A DNA stretch of 50,513 nt, from NCBI GenBank assembly GCA_003138855.1, contig PLHF01000027.1:25693-76205 (forward strand). Direction: 5' to 3'. Below, in pieces: positions 8,310-15,302 of the stretch. Both the position numbers and the translations under genes were made by a program. Source of the DNA: Acidimicrobiaceae bacterium (GTDB lineage Bacteria > Actinomycetota > Acidimicrobiia > Acidimicrobiales > RAAP-2). The notes beneath the pieces are model-generated. The model saw only the letters and a list, made by a program, of their open reading frames with translations. It did no database searches and was not told where the DNA came from. Positions within the stretch are counted from its first letter, which is position 1; every line of letters starts with the position of its first letter.

Positions 8310-9473
8310 ATGTCGGACCGGTCGAACCAGGACCAAGCGCCCTACCGTTCGATCGAGGATCCGTCCAAGCTGCGCCGGATACTCGAGGCGACAATGCTCC
8401 TCGAGGCGAACCTCGACCTCCCGGCGCTCCTGCACCACATCGTAGAAGAGGCCCGATCCATGACCAATGCCCGCTACGGCGCGTTGGGGGTCCTCGACGA
8501 AGAGGGGACCGGTCTCGCCCAATTCATCACGGTGGGACTGCCCATCGAGGAGGTGGAGCGGATCGGGGCGCCACCGACCGGCAAGGGTGTCCTCGGGCTG
8601 CTCATCGTCGATCCCAAGCCCATTCGGCTGTCCGATCTCTCCTCGCATCCCGAGAGCTTCGGCTTTCCGGCGAACCATCCCAGGATGGAGTCGTTCCTGG
8701 GGGTGACGATCAGGGTGCGCGGCCGGTCCTACGGCAACCTCTACCTGACCGAGAAGATGGGCTGGTCCGAGTTCACCCGGGACGACGAGGCCCTCGTGGC
8801 TGCCCTCTCCATCGCCGCCGGCTTCGCCATCGAGAACGCCCGACTCCACCAGCGGGCGCAAGAGGTGGCCGTCTACGAGGAGCGCGACCGTCTGGCCCGG
8901 GACCTGCACGACACGGTCATCCAACGCCTGTTCGCGGTCGGGCTCTCCCTCCAGAGCATGGCCTCCACTCCTTCGGCGGAACAGATCGTGGACCGCCTCG
9001 ACGGCGCCATCAGGGACATCGACGACACGATACGGCAGGTCCGCACGACCATCTTCGGCCTCGGCTCGGCCGGGTTCGGCAGAGGGATCCGGGCCACCGT
9101 GCTCTCGCTGGTCCGCGAGCTCACGCCTGTGGTCGGCTCCAACATCGAGGTGTCGTTCCACGGCCCGGTCGACTCGGCCATTCCGGACCGGGTCGCCGAG
9201 CACCTGCTGGCCACCGTCCGCGAGGCCTTGACCAACATCGGCCGCCACGCGGAGGCCACCAAGGCCCGGCTGGACCTCACCGTGGAGAAGGGCGTCTGCA
9301 GCCTCGAGGTCGTCGACAACGGACGGGGTATCGGGGACCAACCGAGCGGCCAAGGCGGACTCGGGCTGGTCAACCTCCGGAGCCGGGCGGAGAAGCTCCA
9401 CGGCAGCTTCACCGTCGAGTCCCCGGCGGGCGGCGGAACGTCCCTCACGTGGCAGGTGCCCGTCGACCAGTAG
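8310..9473 (+). CDS. devS: DevS-type sensor histidine kinase (single GAF, HisKA_3, HATPase)
   Basis: The product has 387 residues. A single GAF domain (about residues 24-178) contains ARYGALGVLD and, after GFPAN, His123 in a position resembling the proximal haem histidine of mycobacterial DosS GAF-A; haem binding is inferred only. A HisKA_3 domain follows with H-box ARDLHDTVIQRLF (His200), then an HATPase_c domain with EALTNIGRHAEA and NGRGI. Mycobacterial DosS and DosT have two GAF domains, so this protein is shorter. It is the obvious partner of the divergent devR. An in-frame extension upstream of 8310 is not supported. Confidence 0.9.
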   Translation: MSDRSNQDQAPYRSIEDPSKLRRILEATMLLEANLDLPALLHHIVEEARSMTNARYGALGVLDEEGTGLAQFITVGLPIEEVERIGAPPTGKGVLGLLIVDPKPIRLSDLSSHPESFGFPANHPRMESFLGVTIRVRGRSYGNLYLTEKMGWSEFTRDDEALVAALSIAAGFAIENARLHQRAQEVAVYEERDRLARDLHDTVIQRLFAVGLSLQSMASTPSAEQIVDRLDGAIRDIDDTIRQVRTTIFGLGSAGFGRGIRATVLSLVRELTPVVGSNIEVSFHGPVDSAIPDRVAEHLLATVREALTNIGRHAEATKARLDLTVEKGVCSLEVVDNGRGIGDQPSGQGGLGLVNLRSRAEKLHGSFTVESPAGGGTSLTWQVPVDQ

Positions 9474-9493
9474 CCGGCCGTGCCACCGGGGGC

Positions 9494-9508
9494 CTCGGTA
9501 CCCGAGGG
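9494..9508 (+). terminator. GC-rich hairpin after devS
   Basis: CCTCGG and CCGAGG flank a 3-base loop, 20 bases after the devS stop. There is no T-run, so it may be a weak terminator or chance. Confidence 0.3.
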
Positions 9509-9528
9509 GCGCCAAAGGGGCGCCAAAG

Positions 9529-9577
9529 GGGCCATTGGACCCTTTCCCCGATGCCGACATGCCCGTACCCTGGGTCC
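9529..9577 (+). promoter_or_regulatory. Putative hydrogenase promoter with degenerate DevR-like site and TACCCT
   Basis: GGGGCCATTGGACCCT (9529-9544) preserves about 11 of 16 consensus positions of the DevR-type boxes. TACCCT at 9567-9572 ends 5 bases before the hydB ATG, suggesting a leaderless transcript. Just upstream the 11-mer GGGGCGCCAAA is directly repeated. The DevR assignment is weak. Confidence 0.3.
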
Positions 9578-10720
9578 ATGGATGTCGGCGACATCGCGGT
9601 ACTCGAGCGCGAAGACCTGGACATGCTCATCGCCGCCCTCCGGTCGATGGGCTTCCGGACCATCGGGCCGGTCGTGCGTGACGGGGCGATCGTGCATGGT
9701 GCCGTGTCCGGGGCGCATGACCTGCCGGCGGGCTGGCACGACCACCAGGAGCCCGGCTGCTACCGGTTGGAACAGGACGAGAGCCCTGAGCTGTTCGGCT
9801 GGGCCGTCGGCCCCGCTTCGTGGAAATCGGAGTTCTTCGCTCCCGAGGAGACCGTGTGGCGGGCATCGATCACCGCGCAGCAGGTCACCCTGTCGGAGCC
9901 GGACGACGCCGCCGGCCCGGTCGCCATCATCGGGGCCCGTCCCTGCGAGGTCTCGGCGCTGGCCGTGCTCGACCGGGTCCTGATGGGGGGCGCCCATCCT
10001 GACGACCGTTACGCGGCGCGACGCGACGGCGCCTTCGTGGTGGCTGTCGAGTGCGGAGCGCCCGCGAGCACCTGTTTCTGCACGTCGATGGGAACCGGCC
10101 CTTCGGCTCGTGGCGCCTTCGACCTGGCGCTCACCGAACTGGTCGAGGGCGGGCACCGGTTCCATGTACAGGTCGGGTCGGAGGCAGGGGCCGCCGTGAT
10201 GGCCCGGGTCCCCCACCGGGCCATCACGGAGAGCGATCGATCGGCCCGCCAGGACGTCCTGGAGGACGCCGAGACCCGGATGGGTCGCTCGCTCGACACT
10301 GCAGACCTTCCCGGGCTCCTCGCCCGCAACCTCGAGCACCCCCGGTGGGAGGAGGTCGCCAAGCGGTGCCTGTCCTGCGGGAACTGCACGTTGGTGTGCC
10401 CGACCTGCTTCTGCAGCGACGTCTCCGACGTCTCCGACGTCTCCGGCACGGTCGAGCGGCAGCGCCGCTGGGCCTCCTGCTTCGACCTGGACCACTCCTA
10501 CCTCCATGGGGGCCCGGTGCGGCTCACCACGGCGTCGCGGTACCGCCAGTGGCTCACCCACAAGCTCTCGACCTGGTGGGACCAGTTCGACGAGTCGGGC
10601 TGCGTGGGCTGCGGCCGCTGTCTCACCTGGTGCCCGGTCGGCATCGACCTCACCGAAGAGGCGGCGGCCATCCGGGCAGCCGACGGCGCAGTCGCCACCG
10701 GGGAGCGCCGGGCATCATGA
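9578..10720 (+). CDS. hydB: Group 3b [NiFe]-hydrogenase / sulfhydrogenase beta subunit, 4Fe-4S protein
   Basis: The product has 380 residues. The N-terminal part (about 1-250) is the HydB-type domain; the C-terminal part carries two [4Fe-4S] motifs, CLSCGNCTLVCPTCFC and CVGCGRCLTWCPVG. It shuttles electrons between the hydrogenase core and the flavin subunit. The order HydB-HydG-HydD-HydA is that of group 3b NADP-linked hydrogenases, whose M. smegmatis member (Hyh) is hypoxia-induced and DosR-dependent. A 27-base stretch at 10418-10444 is GACGTCTCC three times in tandem, encoding SDVSDVSDV; family members have a same-length segment there, so it is not an expansion. The longer upstream frame is a shadow. 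Confidence 0.9.
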   Translation: MDVGDIAVLEREDLDMLIAALRSMGFRTIGPVVRDGAIVHGAVSGAHDLPAGWHDHQEPGCYRLEQDESPELFGWAVGPASWKSEFFAPEETVWRASITAQQVTLSEPDDAAGPVAIIGARPCEVSALAVLDRVLMGGAHPDDRYAARRDGAFVVAVECGAPASTCFCTSMGTGPSARGAFDLALTELVEGGHRFHVQVGSEAGAAVMARVPHRAITESDRSARQDVLEDAETRMGRSLDTADLPGLLARNLEHPRWEEVAKRCLSCGNCTLVCPTCFCSDVSDVSDVSGTVERQRRWASCFDLDHSYLHGGPVRLTTASRYRQWLTHKLSTWWDQFDESGCVGCGRCLTWCPVGIDLTEEAAAIRAADGAVATGERRAS

Positions 10721-10963
10721 CCGAGACGATCCACGAGATCCCGTCCGCCCCCCGGGGCCGAGTGTCCACCGAGATCCACGGACCTGGCCACGGCCGGCAC
10801 ATCCTCGACACCGTGGGACCGGGTCAGACGGTCGGACTATCGTGGGCAGCACCCGGCCGTCGGCTACGCCGTGGTCGAACGGCTGACGTCGGTCCTGATC
10901 GGTCGGCTGCAGGTGGCACGTGTCCGTCTCCTCGACCTCTATGGCAATGACAGCGACCGCTGA
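10717..10963 (+). pseudogene. Remnant of a cyclic-nucleotide-binding-domain gene in the hydrogenase operon
   Basis: From the ATG at 10717 (ATGA overlap with hydB) frame 1 reads GRVSTEIHGPGHGRHILD then TVGPGQTVGLSW, resembling the middle of the small cNMP-binding proteins often encoded beside group 3b hydrogenases. From about 10845 the resemblance jumps to frame 2, with HPAVGYAVVERLTSVLIG then [14 protein letters not shown], the usual C-terminus of that family, ending at TGA 10961-10963 inside hydG. Codon third positions switch frame at the same point. The N-terminal segment and about 50-60 central residues are missing. I therefore read it as an internally deleted, frameshifted gene. Family assignment is from memory of the pattern. 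Confidence 0.6.
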
Positions 10964-11816
10964 GCACGCCGGCCGACCGGCCCCGCAACGCGGCACGCTC
11001 TCGCCCGAGCCCTACCGCGTGACGGGTCGCCGGCTCGAGGGTGCCGACGTGGTCACCCTCGCCCTCGAGCCGCACCACGGGCGGCCACCCACTTTCGCCC
11101 ACGGCCAGTTCAACATGCTCACCGCCTTCGGGGTCGGCGAGATCGCCATCTCCATCTCCAGCGCCCCCGGAGCGCCGGGGCCGATCGAGCACTCTGTGCG
11201 CGATGTCGGTGCGGTGACCCATGCCCTGTGCAGGACCCCCATCGGGGCGACCGTCGGCGTCCGAGGTCCGTTCGGGACCCACTGGGACGTCGACGACATC
11301 GAGGAGGGCGCCGATGTCGTGATGGTGGTGGGTGGTATCGGCCTCGCCCCGCTCCGCGGGGCACTACGCGACCTGGTGGACCGCCGCCGCTCAGGCGGTG
11401 GGCGGGTGTTCGTGCTGGCCGGCATGCGCTCGCCCGACCAGATCCTCTTCGCCGAGGACCTCGAGGAGTGGCGCAGGTCCGGCGCCCATGTGGCAGTGAC
11501 CGTGGACGTGGGAGCTCCGGGGTGGCAGGGACCGGTCGGCGTGGTCACCTCCCTGCTGCCCGACACACCGTTCGACCCGACGCACTGTGCCGCCTTCGCC
11601 TGCGGCCCCGAGATCATGATGCGTTTCGCCGCGCGCGCCCTGGTCGACCGGGGGGTCGACCCCCGGCAGATACGGGTCTCCCTGGAACGGAACATGCAGT
11701 GCGGTGTGGGACTGTGCGGCCACTGCCAGCTCGGTCCTCTGCTCGTCTGCCGCGACGGGCCGGTCGTCCCCTACGGGGGGGTCGCCGACCGGCTGTTCAT
11801 GGAGCGCCAGCGGTGA
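10941..11816 (+). CDS. hydG: Hydrogenase gamma subunit, FAD/NAD(P)-binding with 2Fe-2S
   Basis: From the ATG at 10941 the product has 291 residues (ATG 10947 and GTG 10920 are alternatives). It is a ferredoxin-NAD(P)H-reductase fold: FAD-binding barrel (about 25-120) with [11 protein letters not shown](P)-binding domain with [16 protein letters not shown], and a C-terminal [2Fe-2S] motif of the PyrK/HydG type, CGVGLCGHC followed by a fourth cysteine. It passes electrons between HydB and NAD(P). The start lies inside the remains of the preceding pseudogene. The stop overlaps the hydD start. Confidence 0.92.
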   Translation: MAMTATAEHAGRPAPQRGTLSPEPYRVTGRRLEGADVVTLALEPHHGRPPTFAHGQFNMLTAFGVGEIAISISSAPGAPGPIEHSVRDVGAVTHALCRTPIGATVGVRGPFGTHWDVDDIEEGADVVMVVGGIGLAPLRGALRDLVDRRRSGGGRVFVLAGMRSPDQILFAEDLEEWRRSGAHVAVTVDVGAPGWQGPVGVVTSLLPDTPFDPTHCAAFACGPEIMMRFAARALVDRGVDPRQIRVSLERNMQCGVGLCGHCQLGPLLVCRDGPVVPYGGVADRLFMERQR

Positions 11817-12634
11817 CGGCGGGGAGCCGGCCGACACTGGCCGTCTGGAAGTTCGCGTCCTGTGACGGATGCCAGCTGAGCCTCCTCGACTGCGAGGACG
11901 AGCTGTTGGCCGTGGCCGACGCGGTCAGGATCGTCCACTTCAACGAGATGTCCCGGGCCAAGGCCGACGGCCCCTACGACATCTCGCTGGTCGAGGGATC
12001 CGTCACCACCGCGGCGGACGCAGAGCGGATCCGCGAGGTACGTCGAACCTCGCGCCGGCTGATCACCATCGGCGCCTGCGCGACTGCCGGCGGCATCCAG
12101 GCCCTTCGCAACTTCGCCGCCGAAGGGGAGTACCTCGGCGCCGTGTACGCCCACCCCGAGTACGTCTCGACACTCCGGTCGTCCACACCGATCTCCGCAC
12201 ACGTGCCGGTCGACCTCGAACTCCAGGGCTGTCCGATCGACCGCGGCCAGCTCCTCGAGGTGATCACGGCCGAGCTCACCGGACGCCGACCGGTCCTCCC
12301 CGTGCACACCGTCTGCCAGCAGTGCAAGGGCCGCGGCACCGTGTGCCTCCTGGTCGCCGAAGGCACCCCGTGCCTCGGACCCGTCACCCGGGCCGGCTGT
12401 GGCGCGCTCTGCCCTTCCACCGGGCGCGGGTGCTTCGGTTGCTTCGGTCCGTCGGAGGGGGCCGCCACCGGGCCCCTCGCCGAGCGGCTCCTCGACGACG
12501 GCATGGCGCCGGTCGACGCCTCGCGGCTGTTCGCCACCTTCTATGCGGGCAACCCGACCTTCGGCGACCAGGCCGTTGCCCTGTCCCGGTCGGACAGCCG
12601 GGCGGACCTGGCCGAACAGGAGGAGCCGACATGA
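11813..12634 (+). CDS. hydD: [NiFe]-hydrogenase small subunit (group 3b type)
   Basis: The product has 273 residues from a GTG overlapping the hydG stop. The proximal-cluster motif [13 protein letters not shown] is near the N-terminus, followed by [14 protein letters not shown], then ELQGCPIDR. Further cysteines ([11 protein letters not shown], then [23 protein letters not shown]) supply the medial and distal Fe-S clusters. There is no twin-arginine signal, so the enzyme is cytoplasmic. It forms the catalytic heterodimer with HydA. Confidence 0.93.
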   Translation: MTAGSRPTLAVWKFASCDGCQLSLLDCEDELLAVADAVRIVHFNEMSRAKADGPYDISLVEGSVTTAADAERIREVRRTSRRLITIGACATAGGIQALRNFAAEGEYLGAVYAHPEYVSTLRSSTPISAHVPVDLELQGCPIDRGQLLEVITAELTGRRPVLPVHTVCQQCKGRGTVCLLVAEGTPCLGPVTRAGCGALCPSTGRGCFGCFGPSEGAATGPLAERLLDDGMAPVDASRLFATFYAGNPTFGDQAVALSRSDSRADLAEQEEPT

Positions 12635-13935
12635 CCGAGGACTCGGGCGGGCGCCGCACGATCGCCGTGGAGGGCATCTCCCGGGTCGAAGGAGAAGGCT
12701 CGCTACGTGTCGACGTGCGGGACGGCGTGGTGGACGGCGTCGCGCTCACCATCTTCGAGCCCCCGCGGTTCTTCGAGGCGCTCCTCCGAGGGAGGCAGAG
12801 CACCGAGTCACCGGACATCACCGCCCGGATCTGTGGGATCTGCCCCGTCGCCTACCAGATGAGTGCCTGCGCAGCCGTGGAGGACGCATGCGGCGCCACG
12901 GTGGGGGAACCGATCAGCGCCCTGCGCCGGCTCCTCTACTGTGGTGAGTGGATCCAGAGCCACGCACTCCACATCTACCTGCTTCACGCGCCGGACTTTC
13001 TCGGGTGCGCCGACGCCATCGAGCTGGCGGCACGGGACCGGGCCGCCGTCGAACGCGGGCTGACGCTGAAGCGGACCGGCAACCAGCTCATGGAGACGAT
13101 CGGCGGTCGGTCCATCCACCCCGTCAACGTCAAGGTGGGCGGCTTCTACCGCGCTCCCGCCCGGGACCGGGTCGCTGCCCTGGCCGAGCCCCTGCACCTG
13201 GCCCTCGACGCCGCCCTGGCCACCGTCGAGTGGGTGTCGGGGTTCGACTTCCCCGAGGTCGAGGGCGATTATCGCTTCGTCGCCCTGCGGAGCCCCGGGC
13301 GCTACCCGATCGAGTCCGGTCGGATCGCGTCGTCCGACGGCCTCGACGTCTCCCCCGCCGAGTTCGCCGACCTGGTGATCGAAGAGCACGTCGCCCGGTC
13401 CACTGCCCTGCAGGCCCGGATCGAGGGTCGTCTCGACTACCTGACCGGGCCCCTGGCCCGGTATGCGCTCAACGCCTCCGAGCTCCCCGACATCGCCCGG
13501 CATGCGGCAACCCGGGCCGGGCTCGGCGCCGTCTGCGTCAATCCCTTCCAGAGCATCATCGTGCGGGCCGTGGAGCTGGTCTTCGCCTGCCATGAGGCAC
13601 TGAGGCTGGTCGAGGCCTACGAGCCACCCGAACCCGCTGCCGTCGCCGTGCCCCCGCGTGCCGGAGTCGGGACCGGCGCCACGGAGGCGCCACGCGGCCT
13701 GCTCTTCCACCGCTACGAGCTCGACCAGGATGGCGTCATCGTGGCCGCCCGCATCGTGCCCCCGACCTCTCAGAACCTCATCACCATCGAGTCCGATCTC
13801 CGCAGGGTCGCACAGGATGGCCTGGCGCTGCCCGACGACGAGCTCACCTGGCGCTGCGAACAGGCGGTGCGGAACCACGACCCGTGCATCTCGTGCGCCA
13901 CCCACTTCCTCGACGTGACGGTCGTCCGGCGGTGA
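12631..13935 (+). CDS. hydA: [NiFe]-hydrogenase large subunit (group 3b type)
   Basis: The product has 434 residues. The nickel ligands are present: L1 motif RICGICP (Cys68, Cys71) and L2 motif DPCISCATH (Cys419, Cys422, His425). Only nine residues (FLDVTVVRR) follow His425, the expected short C-terminal peptide removed by a maturation protease, which is encoded next. The N-terminal [12 protein letters not shown] segment is typical of the family. The enzyme catalyses reversible H2 oxidation coupled to NAD(P)H, or proton/sulfur reduction, in the cytoplasm. Other maturation genes (hypA-F) are not in the window and must be elsewhere. Confidence 0.95.
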   Translation: MTEDSGGRRTIAVEGISRVEGEGSLRVDVRDGVVDGVALTIFEPPRFFEALLRGRQSTESPDITARICGICPVAYQMSACAAVEDACGATVGEPISALRRLLYCGEWIQSHALHIYLLHAPDFLGCADAIELAARDRAAVERGLTLKRTGNQLMETIGGRSIHPVNVKVGGFYRAPARDRVAALAEPLHLALDAALATVEWVSGFDFPEVEGDYRFVALRSPGRYPIESGRIASSDGLDVSPAEFADLVIEEHVARSTALQARIEGRLDYLTGPLARYALNASELPDIARHAATRAGLGAVCVNPFQSIIVRAVELVFACHEALRLVEAYEPPEPAAVAVPPRAGVGTGATEAPRGLLFHRYELDQDGVIVAARIVPPTSQNLITIESDLRRVAQDGLALPDDELTWRCEQAVRNHDPCISCATHFLDVTVVRR

Positions 13936-14426
13936 AGGGGCACGACGATCCGGGCGCCGGGCTCCGGATCGTCGTGGCGGGCATCGGAAGCGAGTACCGA
14001 CGGGACGACGGCGCAGGCCCGGCTGTCGCCGCGCAGGTGGCCGACCTTGTGGGCGGGGTGACCGATCTCGGGACGATCGCCGATCCCCTCGACCTGCTCG
14101 GCCTCTGGGACGGCGCAGATCTGGCCGTGGTGGTCGACGCCGTGCGCTCGGGAGCGAAGCCGGGTACCGTACGGCTGGTCGAACTGGACATCGCATCGCG
14201 ACCGGAGCCTGTGGGGGACGCCTCCCGGACGACGAGCACCCACGGCATGGGCCTGACCGACGTGTTCCGATTGGCGCAGGCCGTCGGGACTGCCCCGGGG
14301 CGGGTGGTGGTGGTCGGCATCGAGGGGAGCGACTTTGCGCAGGGCACCGGGCTGAGCCCGGCCGTGGCCCGGTCGGTGCCCCAAGCCACCCGATGGGTAG
14401 CGGAGCTGATCGGCGACGCCCGCTGA
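13932..14426 (+). CDS. Hydrogenase maturation endopeptidase
   Basis: The product has 164 residues from a GTG overlapping the hydA stop. It has the HybD/HyaD-family pattern: VVAGIGSEYRRDDGAGPAV at the N-terminus with the nickel-sensing acidic residue, VVVDAVRSG in the middle, and a histidine in STHGMGLTDVF. It should remove the C-terminal peptide of HydA after nickel insertion. It is the last gene of the hydrogenase operon; the next gene has its own DevR-type box 71 bases downstream. Confidence 0.9.
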   Translation: MKGHDDPGAGLRIVVAGIGSEYRRDDGAGPAVAAQVADLVGGVTDLGTIADPLDLLGLWDGADLAVVVDAVRSGAKPGTVRLVELDIASRPEPVGDASRTTSTHGMGLTDVFRLAQAVGTAPGRVVVVGIEGSDFAQGTGLSPAVARSVPQATRWVAELIGDAR

Positions 14427-14496
14427 CGGGGGCACAGCGAGTGCACCGGCCGCACCGGGCACCGGTGGTGGCCGACCGGAGCGCGGCGCGTCCGTG

Positions 14497-14513
14497 GTGA
14501 CCTTCGGCCCTAG
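14497..14513 (+). promoter_or_regulatory. DevR/DosR-type box (4) in front of the CO dehydrogenase operon
   Basis: GTGACCTTCGGCCCTAG matches the consensus, 79 bases before the GTG of the ferredoxin gene. Its position between the hydrogenase operon and cooF-cooS implies a separate regulated promoter for CO dehydrogenase. Confidence 0.75.
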
Positions 14514-14591
14514 CGACCCGAAGCCTTCCGCCGGAGAATGGAAACGCTGGCATGACGGTTCGTCGCCCGGTGTTGGGGAAGGAGGCAGGTC

Positions 14592-15302
14592 GTGCGGACA
14601 GTGTTCGTCAATCCCGAACGGTGCATCGGGTGTCTCCAATGCGAGTTGGCCTGTGCGGTGGAGCACTCGGCCAGCCAGGACGAGACGGTCGCCTTCCTCG
14701 AGGTCCCGGTGCCGCGCAAGCGCGTGCACGTGGGGGCTGGGCCGGTGGCCACCTTTGCCTTTCCCAACCGTTGCCGGCACTGCGACCCTGCACCGTGCCT
14801 GCAGGTCTGCCCGACGGGCGCCATCACCCGCGACGACAAGCACGCACTGGTTCTGGTAGAGCCGAGGCGTTGCATCGGATGTGCCATGTGCGCCGTGGTC
14901 TGCCCCTTCGACGTGCTCACGTTCCACCCGGTGGCCGACGGGCCTGGTCCCGGAGTGGCCGTGGCGGTCAAGTGCGACGGCTGCATCGAGCGCCTGCGCC
15001 GGGGGGAGACCCCGGCCTGTGCCGAGGTTTGCAAGGTAGATGCCCTTGTCTTCGGCGACCTCAACGAGTTGGTGGCCGCGGGCCGGCTCCGCGAGACCGG
15101 TGCGGTCCTGGCCGCCGCCGGCGCCACCCCGACGGAGCCGCCGGGCGGGGACCCACTCGCCGGTTGGCATGCATGGGGCGAGGCCACCGCTGCAGCGGCG
15201 GATGCGGCGCGCCGGCACGAGGGAACCGGAACAGCACGACACAACGGGCATGCCAGGGGTAGGTCCCCGGCCGGAGACGACAGCGAAGGAGGCCCACGAT
15301 GA
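14592..15302 (+). CDS. cooF: CooF-like polyferredoxin (four 4Fe-4S motifs)
   Basis: The product has 236 residues from a GTG at 14592 with GGAGG at 14581-14585. Cysteine clusters are CIGCLQCELAC, CRHCDPAPCLQVCP, CIGCAMCAVVCP and a C-terminal CDGC followed by CAEVC, the layout of CooF/HycB/DmsB-type electron carriers. It should accept electrons from the CO dehydrogenase encoded next (ATGA overlap). The last 60 residues are an Ala/Gly-rich, histidine-containing tail not needed for the fold. A DevR-type box precedes the gene. Confidence 0.9.
   Translation: MRTVFVNPERCIGCLQCELACAVEHSASQDETVAFLEVPVPRKRVHVGAGPVATFAFPNRCRHCDPAPCLQVCPTGAITRDDKHALVLVEPRRCIGCAMCAVVCPFDVLTFHPVADGPGPGVAVAVKCDGCIERLRRGETPACAEVCKVDALVFGDLNELVAAGRLRETGAVLAAAGATPTEPPGGDPLAGWHAWGEATAAAADAARRHEGTGTARHNGHARGRSPAGDDSEGGPR

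Noticed and set aside
10418..10444. Triple 9-base tandem repeat in hydB as a possible expansion
   Set aside because: Related HydB proteins have a segment of similar length and composition here, so it is probably codon coincidence.
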